DNA of 38,362 bases from Ophiocordyceps camponoti-saundersi (nom. inval.) (taxonomy: Eukaryota > Ascomycota > Sordariomycetes > Hypocreales > Ophiocordycipitaceae): NCBI GenBank assembly GCA_003339415.1, contig PDHQ01000311.1, positions 1-38,362 of the forward strand, in the 5' to 3' direction. Position numbers and translations under genes: made by a program. Below the pieces are notes generated by a model. That model did not search any database. It saw only the letters and a list, made by a program, of their open reading frames with translations, and was not told where the DNA came from. Shown piece by piece: positions 1 to 10,539 of the stretch; position 1 is the stretch's first letter; every line of letters starts with the position of its first letter.

Positions 1-411
1 ACTTATATTTAAGCTTTTTTTAAGCTATATTATACTTTTATTCTTTATTATATTATTATTTATTAAGTTATTATTATTATTACTAGGTTTTATTTCTCTT
101 ATTAATATATAAGGTTTAAGAATTTTTTACTCGCTTAATAATAATCTAAATAAAAAAAAAACTTAATTTCTATATAGTATTTCTTCCGCGTTATTTATTA
201 GTATTTTGTTTATATTAAAATAGCTTACGTAAGCTGACTAAAAATTTAGTCCTTTTAGTCTTTAGTCTTTAGTTAGTTAGTCCTTATATTTAAGGACTAA
301 CTAAAGTCCTTAGGCTAACTGACTAAAGACTAACTAAAAGGTACGTACTTTTAGTCCGGACTTTTTTTAGTCAGTCCTGACTGACTAAAGACTAACTAAT
401 TTTAAACCCTG
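1..411 (+). mobile_element. hAT DNA transposon, 3' end only (hAT-0)
   Basis: This is the 3' non-coding end of a hAT element whose body lies left of the window. It aligns by eye with the 3' ends of hAT-1 (about 6490-6900) and hAT-2 (about 29520-29932): an AT-rich stretch, the palindrome agcttacgtaagct (222-235), a field of short agtc/gact words in both orientations, and a terminus ending ttttaaaccctg. Read inward, the terminus is cagggtttaaaa, the CAGGG-type start common in hAT inverted repeats. The next eight bases (412-419, cttagcgg) would be the target duplication, but the partner is outside the window. It is less mutated than the other copies and keeps ctgact and cagtc words. Confidence 0.8.
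222..411 (+). repeat. hAT-0 subterminal repeats and terminal inverted repeat
   Basis: The block opens with the perfect palindrome agcttacgtaagct and then carries clustered ttagtc/gactaa words. Several form hairpins: 276-301 has 11-bp arms around tatt, and 353-362 is the palindrome agtccggact. hAT transposases bind subterminal repeats of this kind in known elements, so these words are likely binding sites; this is inference. Related blocks occur at 6712-6900, 8508-8697, 29746-29932 and, inverted, 38123-38312. Confidence 0.75.
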
Positions 412-1274
412 CTTAGCGGCAATATTATAATAATATTTTAGGATATTATTTATAAGCTTTAGTTTAATTTAAAATAGTTTTATATTATTTTTAAAGAAAA
501 AGCACGCTTAACTAGCGGAGATTATACTCTTATTATAAAAAAGGTATTAGCGCAGGCTTTATAGTAAAATAATAAGGAAACTATTTAAAAAAAATTAAGT
601 TATTTAATAAAGTTTTAATAATATAATTATATATAAAAAATATTATTTTAAGATTTAGCGGAGTTTTTTAATAATAATTATTAATAATATAGTAAATATA
701 AACTAAATTTATAATAAAAATATAATAATATAAGTAAAAATTTTTAATACTAAATTATATACGCTAAAAGTCTAACTTTAATAATATTTTAAGTATTATT
801 AACTTAGATATATTATTAAATATTATATAACAAAGCTATAATATAGTAAATATTTTATTATTTTATATATAAAAGGTAAGTTTACTTACCTTATAGCTTA
901 TAAAAAAAGATTATATTATTACCTTTTTTATTAAAAATCTTACTTTAGGTAAAGTTAACTTTACCTTAAGATAAGAGTAATATAATACTAGGTAAAGGAC
1001 GCGTATATTACTTAATTTTAGAGGTTTATAAACTAAAGCTTTATATATACCGCCCCTCCTTCCTTTTTAGTATTAACTAAAAACTAATAATAGCTAGGGC
1101 GGAAATACTAGAAAGCGAATATAATAATACCTCCTCCTCTAACCTTAACTTTATACTTATTTATAGCTTTATTATAATAATTTAGCTATCTTTTAAAATT
1201 AGCTATTATAAGGTTTATTATAAGATAGTAAAACCTTTATATATATCTAAGCTACGTTAATAAGGCCTTAATAA
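412..1274. other. Unassigned AT-rich stretch, possibly coding at its right end
   Basis: No family is recognised. Positions 412-870 show only AT-rich low-complexity sequence. Two palindromic motifs lie at about 873-892 (arms aaggtaag and cttacctt) and 945-968 (centre gttaac, arms ggtaaa and tttacc). From about 1020 the sequence is richer in C and G, and two forward frames read on into the inverted repeat arm at 1275. One contains short acidic and serine-rich runs and looks protein-like. I cannot choose between the frames. It may be the remnant of the gene from which the repeat arms derive. Confidence 0.4.
873..968. repeat. Pair of related short palindromes
   Basis: Two near-perfect palindromes built from the same word, ggtaaa/ggtaag with its complement, lie 55 bases apart (about 873-892 and 945-968). 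Another ggtaaag follows near 1000. They could be ends of a small degraded MITE or a chance product of AT-rich sequence. Confidence 0.4.
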
Positions 1275-1627
1275 ATCGGATTATAAAGGCTATTTTAATT
1301 AAACGCGGGAATTTAGTTTATAATAATAATAATAGCTAAGAGGATAAGTAAGCTATATAAACTTTATACTAAACTTAGTCTACGCGTACTTTTATTACCG
1401 CGAAGTTCGCTTTAGGGGAAATATTAGCTTCTAAATTATTAATTAATACTTAACTTATTAAATATATAAAATACTAAGTATAGATAGGGTCTAACTTAAA
1501 GCTAAGGTAATACTTAAGAGGAGGGTTTTACTTTAAGTTTTTTAGTTTTTCCCCTTTTTAGAATATATATAAGATAGTTCTAAGCTATATAAAGTATATT
1601 AGCGTATAAATTATTATTATTATTATT
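1275..1627 (+). repeat. Inverted repeat arm 1 (heavily RIP-mutated)
   Basis: This arm is the reverse complement of arm 2 (1912-2266) over about 350 bp. It is much more AT-rich: most C and G bases of arm 2 are T and A here, at sites well beyond CpA. The spacer between the arms (1628-1911) is hAT sequence that matches 19450-19720 in hAT-2, so the arms are not the ends of one ordinary inserted element. A forward frame enters from about 1130 and runs through the arm. Confidence 0.8.
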
Positions 1628-1639
1628 AAATTCTTTTAT

Positions 1640-2513
1640 TACTTTTAATTTTAATATAATAAAAATAAAAAGAATATTTTAAAGAAGCTTTTTTATCGAA
1701 GAATAAGATAATATTATTTATTAGTATTATAGCCTTTTTAAGCTTTATCGAAATAGCTTAAAAAGCTACTCTCCTCTTAATTAACTAAAGTAAGCTATTT
1801 TAAAAAAAGCTTTATAATTAAAAATATTAATTATTTTTAGCTATTATTACTATATAAAAAAAAGTTAAGTAAATTAAGTTATAATATACTAAGTAATCTA
1901 AGCCTTTTCTTTATAATAATAATAATATTTTATACGCTAATATACTTTATATAGCTTAAAACTATCTTATATATATTTTAAAAAAAGGAAAAACTAGAGA
2001 ACTTAAAGTAAAACCCTCCCCTTAAGCGTTACCTTAGCTTCAGGTTAGACCTTATCTATACCCGGCACTCTATATATTTAATAGGTTAGGTATTAATTAG
2101 TAATCTAGAAGCTAATACTTTCCCCGGAGCGGACTCCGCGGTAGTTAGAGTACGCGTAAACCGGGTCCGGTGCGGAGTCCGTATAGCTTACTTATCCTCC
2201 TAGCCGTCGTCGTCGCTATAAACCGAATCCCCGCGTTCGATTAGAGCGGCCTCGATAATCCGAGGCCTTTTCCTTAAAAAATAAGTAAAAAGTAAGAAAA
2301 AAAACAAAAAAGAAATATAAAAGCGTAGAAAAAAGCTTATAAAATAGCTAGAAAATTAGCGAAAAAGTTAAAAGAACTTTATTATAATATAAAACTTAAA
2401 GATAATAAAATATTAGTTTAAGAATAGTATATAAAAGAGTTAATTAAAAATATTTATAATAAAATATTATAGTTTATTTATAATAAAAGCTTATTTTTCT
2501 TATTAAAATTTTA
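1640..2513 (+). pseudogene. Degenerate accessory frame of hAT-1, interrupted by repeat arm 2
   Basis: This is the counterpart of 19460-19967 in hAT-2, split by the arm-2 insertion (1912-2266). Near the insertion the sequence gccttttc appears on both sides (left about 1902-1909, right about 2264-2271), as expected for a 7-8 bp target duplication. After the insertion the frame is rich in lysine, alanine and glutamate and ends at a TAA near 2511. Function is not recognised. The N-terminal part reads in a different frame from the C-terminal part, so an intron or frameshift is possible. See the hAT-2 copy for the best-preserved version. Confidence 0.4.
1912..2266 (-). repeat. Inverted repeat arm 2 (GC-rich, weakly RIP-mutated)
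   Basis: This arm is the reverse complement of arm 1. It sits inside the hAT-1 accessory frame with gccttttc on both flanks, which suggests a discrete insertion. Positions 2120-2265 form the most GC-rich patch of the window, keep many CpG and even a TpG, and contain 10-bp inverted arms cggactccgc (2130-2139) and gcggagtccg (2172-2181). On the - strand it reads as a plausible protein segment of about 75 residues, with charged and aromatic residues and two RIP-type stops. I do not recognise the family. Confidence 0.75.
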
Positions 2514-2940
2514 ATAAAATAATCTAAATAATAAAAGTATTATAAGTCTTTTAAGTATTTTTTTTAGATTTTTTTTAAAAAAATTAAGGGTTTTAAAAAT
2601 ATTTTTTATTTATTAGCTTATTTAAAAAATTATAAATTACTAATATTTTACTTATAATAAAGTATATTATATAAAAGAGAAAAATTTTATATATAATAAA
2701 TTATTATATATATATATATATTTTAATTTTTTATATAATTTTTATCTTATAAGGTAACTATTTAAAAAATACTTTATAATAAAAATAAAGTTATATATAT
2801 TATTTAATATTATAACTTAATTTTATAAGTACGCTTTAAATAATAAATAAATTAAATTAAAAGTTTATTATAAAAGCTTTTAAGCTAATTTATAATAAAA
2901 TAATTTTTTTTTACTTTTTTTACTTATCTTATATTTTTTT

Positions 2941-3400
2941 TAAATTACTAAAGCTTTAAAAAGTACTTTATCCCGTAGTAGCTTCGCGGAACGTACTTTA
3001 GTAAGTAATAGAAATATATCTCTATTTCTTTTTAAAATTAATTAAGGATAAAATAAAAATAGCTAAAACTATAGAAAAAATTTATAATATAGCTAAAGCT
3101 ATAAAGAATCTTATAAATTTTTTTTTACTTCTTTTCCGCTTTTTTCTAGTTTTCTCTTTAAGTTAACGTAAAAGAGCCCTTTATACTTATTCCTCCTTAT
3201 AAGTAATACGAGGTTTTAAGTAGACTTTTAAACCTTATTATTTAAAATAATTTTAAAAATATAAAGAAGGTATATCCTAGAAAAGTAAGTTTACGACCGA
3301 ATACGCAGCGTTAGACGCTTTTCTAAGCTAATTACTAAATACCTTTACCTTTTTTCTTTATATTTAGAAAATTTTTTAAAGTTTTAAGTTTTTTTCCTTA
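2941..3400 (+). repeat. hAT upstream module, copy in hAT-1
   Basis: This ~450-bp block lies directly upstream of the transposase frame. It aligns with 20391-20868 (upstream of the hAT-2 transposase) and with the split block 9834-9959 plus 19071-19415 (upstream of the hAT-2 accessory frame). A short GC-rich motif near its start (cccgtagtagcttcgcgg here, cctcgcggtagcttcgcg in hAT-2) stands out from the AT-rich surroundings. A promoter role is inferred only from position. Confidence 0.7.
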
Positions 3401-3567
3401 ACTTTATAATTATATATTATAAGTTATATATACTATAACTTTAATCTACTTTATAACTTTTTTTAAATAAGCTATAAAGATAAAAAGAGTATTTTAAAAA
3501 AGCGTTTTTCCTTAGAAATACGATAAAGCTAACCGCTTTTAGCTTAGTCTCTTAAATCTCTCGTAAA

Positions 3568-6337
3568 ATATCTAACTTTAACTATACGCCTTTAATTACC
3601 TCTTAAGGAGAGCTTTCTTAAGTAACCTCGGCTAATTTTAATAGCTACGATAGCGATATAGCTATAGAATTAGACAGTATCGAGTTTTTAAACTAAGGAC
3701 CTTCTTAGGAACTCTCTTTAGGCCCTTTAAAAAAAGGAAAAGAAAAAGAAGAAGCTTATATTACTTAATATAATACGGAAAAGTTTAAATTAAACTTAGA
3801 TAAGATTTTAAAGATCTACGTTTTAAAGTATAGTTTTTTTACTCGATAGCTTTTTCTAATTAAGGAAAAAAAAAATAAAAAATAAAAGCTAGTTATATTA
3901 TATTAGTATTTTTTTTCTTATTTTTTTATTATAAAAAAGCTTTATTAATTAATCTTTTTTTAAATAAATAATTATTCGGCAAAGTTTATTTTTCTAGTTT
4001 ATAAGTTTTAGGCTTTTAATTTAGCCTAGTATTATAAGCTTAAATATAAAATAATTACTTATAATAAAAAATCTAAAAAAAACTTAAAAAGAAGTAAGTT
4101 TTTAACCTTTTTATTATATTTTACTAATTTAATTATAAAATAACTTTTTAAAAAAAATTCGCAAAACTTTTTCGAAAAACAGGCTAAGTTAAACTTAGCT
4201 TTTAATACTAATTTAGCTTAGAATTTAATTATAAATTTCCTTTTAATAACTAATATTTCTTTTTCTATAATTTACTCTAAGCTTTTTAATAAGCTTCTTA
4301 CTTATTATAATTAGTAAGTTATTTTTCTTTTATTTAACTTATTAATTAACTTTTTCTAAGGGACATAAGCTTATTTATTATACTAAGTTAAAGGATTATT
4401 TAAAAAACTACTTTAATAAAGCTTTTTTAATATTAAATAATAACTTAATAAGCTACTCTTCTAAAAGTAGTTTTTATAGCCTTATTTTTAATATCTAGAC
4501 CTTGACCTTTTAAAATACTTATTTAAGCTTAATTATAACTTATATCTCTCTAAACTTTAAGCTTAATTATAAGCTTTTAGGTAAGTTATTTATTTATTTA
4601 TTTACTTTTAGATACTAATAACTATTAGCTTTTAAATAGCTTATAGAACGGTATACCAGGTCTTATATTTATATAGAAATTCTTTCTTACTTAAATCTTT
4701 ACCCTTCTATTATACTTAAGTTTATTAATAGGTATATTAATAATTCCTTTACTTATTTATCTACTAATAATATTCTTTTAGTATTACTTATAATAATATT
4801 ACTAATAATAAGACCTTTTAAAAGCTTATTCTTTAGCTTATAACGAACTTTTTTCTAAAGAATTTACTAAACAAATTCGCTGCCTAGCTTATATTATTAA
4901 TTTAATAGCTTAGGATATTTTTAAGGCTTTTTTAAATAACTCTAACTTGGAAAAGCAACTTTTAGATAAAAATACTACTTTTTAAAAACATAATAGTATA
5001 TTATTTATTTTTCTTACTATTTTTTACTAATTATTTACTTTTATAGCGCTTTTTTACTAACTTCGATATATTTTACTTATTATAAAATATAATACGGAAC
5101 TAAAATAGCTTTTTTAAGAAGGTTTATTAAAGTAAAAGTCTAAGAGAAATATAAAGCAATCTAAAAAAATAAAAGTTATTATCGGTAAGTTCTTTTTTTT
5201 ATTATTTATTTATTTAACTACTAATTAATTAAACAGATAACGCTATAAGGTGGAATTCTACGTTTTTTATACTTAAAAAAGCGTTAGAATTCCGTTCTGC
5301 CTTAGAATAGGTTTCTAATTTAATAGATTATAAAGAGTATAAAAAAGTTTTCCCTACTAATAAGGAAGAGGAAGCTTTAAAAGATTTTAAAGCTATTTTT
5401 AATATTTTTTTAACTCCTTCTATTTATTTATAAAGCTAATTCTATACGATAAGTTTAGAAGGATTACTTTTTATTTATTAGATCTTTAATCGGCTTACTA
5501 AATTATATAAAGAATTTTCTAGCTTTAAAAAAAGCTAGGTATTTTTCTTTCTTTTATTTTTTAAAGTACTTACTAATTACTTTTTAGTCTTCTTATTCTA
5601 TTACCTTTAAGACCTATATAATAGAGGGCTTAAAAAAGCTAAAATAGTACTTTCTAAAATAGTTTAAAAAAACAACTTATCGGCATTTTAACCTTATCTT
5701 TTTATAATTTTATTAAACCTAAGATATAAAGATAATCACTTTTAGGAAAACGGCTTTTTAAATTACTATTTAAGTATTAAAAAAGATATTATATATCTTT
5801 TTTAAGAGGAATATAATCTATAAGTATATTTATATTTTTATTATATTTTTTTATTAATTATTTTTAGCTATAAAAGTATAGAAAATATAGAAATAAACTT
5901 AGAAAGTCTTAAAATAATAACTTCGGATAACTTTCACTTTACTTTATAGTTAAAAAAACTAATACTAATAAAGAATTAATATAATACCTCTTAGAAGCCT
6001 CTTTAGCTTCTAAGGTATAGTTATATTTTTTTTTATATATTTTTAACCTTATTTACTAATTATTTCTTAGAGTAATCCGCTTTTATATTAGAAAAATAAC
6101 GCTTTCCGCTTCCCTATCTTAATAATTTTAGCCTGGAAATATTAAGCTATTCCGGCTATATTAGCCTTAATTAAGGCTATATTTTCTATATCCGGTAATA
6201 TAATTACGTTGTTAAGAAATAACTTAAAATCGGAAACTATTAAGTAGTTAATTCTGCTAAAAAACTAGAATTTAACGCTTACTAATTTCTAGCAAATTAA
6301 AAAAGAGGAAAATAAAGCTTTAGAAGAAGAAGATTAA
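3568..6337 (+). pseudogene. hAT transposase, multi-intron, RIP-inactivated (hAT-1)
   Basis: This is a cut-and-paste transposase of the hAT superfamily, a nuclear protein that binds element ends. Two hallmarks are readable. Around 4250-4300 is the block NISFSIIYSKLFNKLL, matching the hAT N-[IL]-PFS motif. At 6071-6337 is the C-terminal dimerisation domain: LLY, then AFRFP, AWKY, AIPA (6151-6162), AIFSISGN (6178-6201), and a conserved LKSETIK. The start is taken at ATA 3568 (from ATG) and the stop is TAA 6335-6337. About seven introns of 44-56 bp have GT..AG ends and an actaatta-like branch site: about 3906-3970, 4314-4360, 4996-5046, 5185-5236, 5539-5587, 5824-5867 and 6015-6070. Without introns it encodes about 790 residues, normal for hAT. 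Numerous CAA/CAG/TGG codons are now stops. Confidence 0.85.
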
Positions 6338-6711
6338 AGCTTATTAAGCTTCTCTTATAGCTAGTTTTTTTTTACTTATTATTATATAAGTTTTTCTAGC
6401 TAATAATATATTTTTTTAATATTAGTTTTATATATATTTATAAATAATAGTTTTATAAATTATAACTTATAAGGTATAAGATTTTAAATAATAAAGCCTT
6501 TTTATTAGGCTTTTTTAAAGTTATATATTCCTTATTAGTACTTATTTTTTTATTATTAATAAGGTTATTAATAGATTTTATTTTCTCTTTTAAGCTTACC
6601 TTACTAAAAATTTATTTTCTTCGCTAATATTACTTTAATTTAAAACAAAACTTAAGTTATATACTTTAGAGACTTCGCGCTATATACGTTTATTTTTTTC
6701 CTTATTAAAAT
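6338..6711 (+). other. hAT-1 3' untranslated region
   Basis: AT-rich sequence between the transposase stop and the subterminal repeats. It aligns with 29378-29745 in hAT-2 and, in part, with 1-221. I see no gene in it. Confidence 0.6.
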
Positions 6712-6900
6712 AGCTTATATAAGCTAACTAAACCTTAGTTATTTTAGTTTTTAGTCTTTAGTCAGTTAGTCACTTTATTTAGTAACTAACTAAAGTTACT
6801 AAAGTGACTAACTAATAACTAACTAAAAGTTATATAGTTTAGTTATAACTAAACTTTAGTTAGTTATTAGTTAGTTATAACTAACTAATTTTAAACTCTG
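6712..6900 (+). repeat. hAT-1 subterminal repeats and 3' terminal repeat
   Basis: This is the RIP-altered version of the block at 222-411. The opening palindrome has become agcttatataagct and the gact words are mostly aact. A large imperfect hairpin is built from repeated agttagt/actaact words. The terminus is ttttaaactctg, one transition away from hAT-0. Confidence 0.75.
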
Positions 6901-6908
6901 CTTAAAAT

Positions 6909-7210
6909 AGATAAGCTTACTTTTTCCTAACTTATAACTTTTTAAAGAATTTATATATAAATTTTTATAAGAAACGGATAATTTTAAGATATTTAAAATA
7001 ATTAAAAAAGCTTTTTTTCTTAAGTATATAGTAAAACGAAAAAAGAAGAGATTAAATATAAATTTAATTAATAGTAGAATAATAAAAAGGCTTACTTTTT
7101 TCCTAACTTATAACTTTTTAAAAAATTTATATATAAGTTTTTATAAGAAATAAATAATTATAAGGTACTTAAATTAATTAAAAAGACTTATTTTCCTAAG
7201 TAAATACTTA
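6909..7210 (+). repeat. Tandem duplication, about 180-bp period
   Basis: The segment starting aagcttactttttcctaac at about 6913 is repeated from about 7090 (gcttacttttttcctaac), followed in both cases by ttataactttttaaa and the same downstream order. The two units differ by transitions and small indels. No gene is visible. Confidence 0.7.
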
Positions 7211-8197
7211 TAATATTTAAAATATAAGATTTTTAGTAATTTTAAATAAACTATAAAAAAGTTAAAAAAAATATTAAAAATATAATATTATTTTTATAAA
7301 TTATTAGTACTTTTAAAACTTAATTTTATTATTATATTTTTATAGTTATAATTAATTATAGTATTTTTATTAAAATATACTTTTTTAAATAATTAAAAAT
7401 ATTAGTATAAAAAGTAATAAAAATACTTTTTAAGTTCTTTTAATATAAAAATAATAAAGTTTTTTATTTTTATTTTTTCTTATTTATAATCTTATTAATT
7501 AGTAAGATAATAAAATTATTACTTTTTATATAAAGCTTAACTAAAGTTTTATAATAAGAAAAGAAACTCGGTTTTTTAAAAAGTAAAAAAAGTATGTTTT
7601 ATTATATTTCTAGCTTATTTAAAACGCTATAATATTAATCTTTTTATATAATAATCTTTCTATTATAAAGTTTCTTCTATAATTTAAATTATATTTTTAT
7701 ATCTTATATTTATAAGTTAATCTTAATATTTGCTTTCTAAGAGTTTAGTATAAAGTAGGAGTTTTAAGTATTTTTTAAAAATATTAAAAAAAATTCACTT
7801 ATTAATTAAAAGCTTAACTTTATTATAAGTATAAACTTTACTTTATATAGCTTTTTACGAGCTGTATATAATATATTAAGTTTATATAGCGTAAAGTTAT
7901 TAATATTTTTATAATTTTTTAATAATTTTTTTAAAAATAAAAATAAAAGTATATAAAAATTCTAAAAACAGATCTAATATTATAATTATATAAATATATA
8001 TATATATTATTTTCTATCTATTTATTAATTTATTTTTATATTTTTTATTATTTTTTTAAGATAAAATTTTATTTTCTTAATAATAATATTAACTTTCTTC
8101 TTTTCTTACTTTTATAAGCTTTATATATTATTTTTAATTAGAAGAAAAATATATTTCTATTTTTAGAAAAAATTATAAAAAATTATATATAATTTTT
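7211..8197. other. AT-rich gap between hAT-1 and the MITE
   Basis: No gene, terminal repeat or known domain is recognised. Some - strand frames near 8000-8190 are lysine-rich with only RIP-type stops, but nothing supports a family. Homopolymer and dinucleotide tracts are common. Confidence 0.4.
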
Positions 8198-8334
8198 GAA
8201 AAAAATCACTTATAATATAATTTCTTTTATATAATTTAAATTATAGATATAAAAAATCACTTATAAGTAATTTAAATTACGAAAAACAAATCTAGAAAAA
8301 TTACTTATATAATTACTTATAAGTGATTTTTTTC
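8198..8334. mobile_element. MITE-like palindromic element, 137 bp
   Basis: The ends are perfect 18-bp inverted repeats (gaaaaaaatcacttataa and its complement). A second internal copy of the word aaaaatcacttataag lies near 8251-8268. The size and structure fit a miniature inverted-repeat element. The atcact and agtgat words keep CpA and TpG, so it has largely escaped RIP, as expected for a sequence too short to trigger it. No clear target duplication can be called. Confidence 0.6.
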
Positions 8335-8507
8335 TAACTTTAGATATAATAATAGTTTTATCGCTATTAAATAAAATATCTTTATTACTAATCGTAAAAT
8401 TAGCTACTTCTTTTTTAATATTCAGAGTTAGACTTTAGGAAAATAATTTATAGTTCCTAGTTAAATTATAATTATTATTTAGTTAGTTATTAAAGTATAT
8501 ATATAAG
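8335..8507 (-). other. Possible degenerate coding remnant left of hAT-2
   Basis: On the - strand this stretch reads as about 40 plausible residues with one or two RIP-type stops, between the hAT-2 terminus and the MITE. It could be the far side of the unrecognised - strand gene seen at 29990-30747, since hAT-2 separates the two. The hAT-2 target duplication is not clean enough to prove it. Confidence 0.25.
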
Positions 8508-8697
8508 TAAGGTTTAAAATTAGTTAGTAACTTTTTAGTCTTTTTTTAGTTAGTCTAGACTAACTAACTAAAGTCCTTATTTTTAGGGACTAAATTAGTT
8601 ACTAACTAACTAAACCTTATAGTAACTAATTTTAGTTAGTTACTTTTAGTCTTTAGTTAGTTAATAACTAACTAAAGACTAAAAAACTAGTCCCTAG
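8508..8697 (-). repeat. hAT-2 5' terminal and subterminal repeats
   Basis: This starts with the inverted form of the 3' terminus and carries the same agttagt/actaact words with hairpin potential. It ends near ctagtccctag. It lacks the agcttacgtaagct palindrome of the 3' ends, so it is the true 5' end and not an inverted 3' end. Confidence 0.7.
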
Positions 8698-9833
8698 CGT
8701 TAATTATTTTTTTTTATATTTTAAAAAGGACCCTCTTAAAAGCGCTTTTTAATAGTATTTTTTTTATAATTTTAGCTATTTTACTTATTTTTTATTAAAA
8801 GGTTAAAGATAATACGTTTTTAAAAAATATTTTTTAAAAATATTAATAAGAAAAAAAACCTTAGTAAATTATATAATAGTAAATTATAATCTAAGAAAAT
8901 AAATAGGTATTATTATAGCTAAAAATTACTTTTTTATAATTTTATCTATTTTCTTAAAATTATTATAAAAATATTAATAGAAAAAATATAGTTATTTTAA
9001 GAATTTATTATAAGTACTAAATAATATTATTTAAAAGGCTTTTAAGATTTATATTACTTAAAATATTACTTCTTATAAGGCTATAGGTTTTTTCTATTTT
9101 TAAATAAATTATTAAAAAAGATAATAAATATTTTATTTGCTACCTTATATTAGGTACTAAAAACACTAACATTTATTTTAAAAGCTTAATTAAAGAGAAT
9201 AAAATAATATAAAAATTTAGTTAGAAAGAAAAAAAGTCTCCTTTATATAATATTTTTTTTAGGTTAGTAAGCTTATTATAGCCCTAGTTATATTTTCTAT
9301 TTTTTACCCTTTTTTCCTTACTAAGTTATTTTTTAATATAGTAAACTAAGATATAGATAAAGTTTTTATTTTTTATAAAAATAACTCCTTTAATAATAAG
9401 GTTAAAAGTATAAATTAAATATTTTTAAGTAATAGATTTTTTAAGCTTTTTTAAAAGATTTTTTACTTAAAACTATAACTATTAATTTAATTTTATTTAT
9501 ATTATTAACCTTAAAAGACTTCCCTTATTTAAATAAAAGATTTAATAGAAAAGCTAATAATAGCCGTAAAACTATAAATAAAATATCGCTTATAGCTTTA
9601 AAGTATATATAACTTTTTACTTTTTTAATTTTTTTTATATACCTTTATGTTTTTTTATAGAATATATTAAATTTAGGGAATAAGTAGCTACTTTATATAA
9701 TTATTTTTTTAATTTATATAATATTATATTAGCTTAGAAACATACGTTATAAAAAATATAAATAAGCTTTTAAAGCTAAAGTAATCTTTTTTATATTTTT
9801 AAATTATATTTTATTATACCCTATACCTTTTTT
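8698..9833. other. hAT-2 5' region, no recognised gene
   Basis: AT-rich hAT interior upstream of the first upstream module. A - strand frame at about 9210-9620 is rich in lysine, leucine and aromatic residues, with stops explainable by RIP, and could be a further degenerate frame transcribed towards the 5' end. The evidence is too weak for a call. hAT-1 has no counterpart because its 5' part is missing. Confidence 0.35.
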
Positions 9834-9959
9834 AAAATTACTTAAGTTATAAAGAGTACTTTACCTTGCGGGGGGTACTTAGTACGCGGCATATAACTTA
9901 GTAAGTAGTAAAAATATATATATTTTTCTTTAAAAATTTATTTAAAATAAATAATAAAT
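9834..9959 (+). repeat. hAT-2 upstream module 1, left fragment
   Basis: This aligns with the first part of the module at 20391-20868 and 2941-3400. It is interrupted at 9960 by the gypsy insertion and continues at 19071. The last five bases (taaat, 9955-9959) are the gypsy target duplication. A GC-rich motif near 9867-9890 marks the start. Confidence 0.7.
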
Positions 9960-10370
9960 TATAATAAAGTTATAAAATAACTATATATAAAAAATAACTA
10001 TAAGGTTATATAAGTATTATAAAGCTATTATAATATAATACTAAAACTAGTCGGAAAATATATAATATACTTCCGGTTATAATAGAATTATTAGATATAG
10101 AAGGCAAGTCCTTAAACTACGCTAAGGTTCTAGATAAGACCTTAGGAGTCGTAATTCGTATTATAATAAGTTTACCCCTAAGTCGTAATCCCCTTATATA
10201 TAGTTTATAATAGTTTCTAGTATTATAATTCGGTAAGAATTAGCTTTACTTTTAATATAACTCTTAAAATAAACTTTTATAATTTATACTTATATACTTA
10301 TCTTTCTCTTTTCTAACCTAATTATCGCTATCTCTTTTCTTTAATATATCTTATATAAGCTTCCCTTATA
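9960..10370 (+). repeat. Gypsy left (5') LTR
   Basis: 411 bp, running from tataataaag to cttcccttata, that is TG...CA with both ends changed to TA by RIP. It is identical in length to the right LTR. Confidence 0.92.
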
Positions 10371-10539
10371 ACTCTAATTCTTCTTATAAGAGATACTTAT
10401 TTTTAGCTTAGACTTATTCCTTTTAACTTAATACCGATTCCTATATACTTTATTATACCTTATATAACTTGCTCTTAGAACTAACTTCCGTAAGTAGAGG
10501 ACCGTTTCTTAGATATCTCCTCTACTCTTTTTTCGGACT

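Larger units (their letters stand above)
1628..6900 (+). mobile_element. hAT DNA transposon copy 1 (hAT-1), 5' part missing
   Basis: From 1628 on, apart from the insertion at 1912-2266, this aligns segment by segment with hAT-2: accessory frame (1640-2513), spacer, upstream module (2941-3400), multi-intron transposase gene (3568-6337) and the 3' terminal repeat ending ttttaaactctg at 6900. The following eight bases (cttaaaat) are the expected position of the target duplication. No 5' terminal repeat is visible to the left: the alignment stops at inverted repeat arm 1. The 5' third of the element, including one copy of the upstream module, has therefore been lost or replaced by rearrangement. 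Confidence 0.8.

Noticed and set aside
222..411. CRISPR-like array of short repeats
   Set aside because: The repeated words are irregular, in both orientations and without spacers; they are hAT subterminal repeats.
1275..2266. A single DNA transposon with 350-bp terminal inverted repeats
   Set aside because: The spacer is hAT sequence continuous with hAT-1 and shared with hAT-2, so it is not the interior of a separate transposon.
4581..4611. An eighth transposase intron (GTAAGT...TTTTAG)
   Set aside because: At 31 bp it is shorter than the other introns and has no branch site; it was left out of the gene model.
8508..8697. Inverted 3' end of another hAT, giving a head-to-head pair
   Set aside because: It lacks the agcttacgtaagct palindrome and matches only at the terminus, so it is the 5' end of hAT-2.
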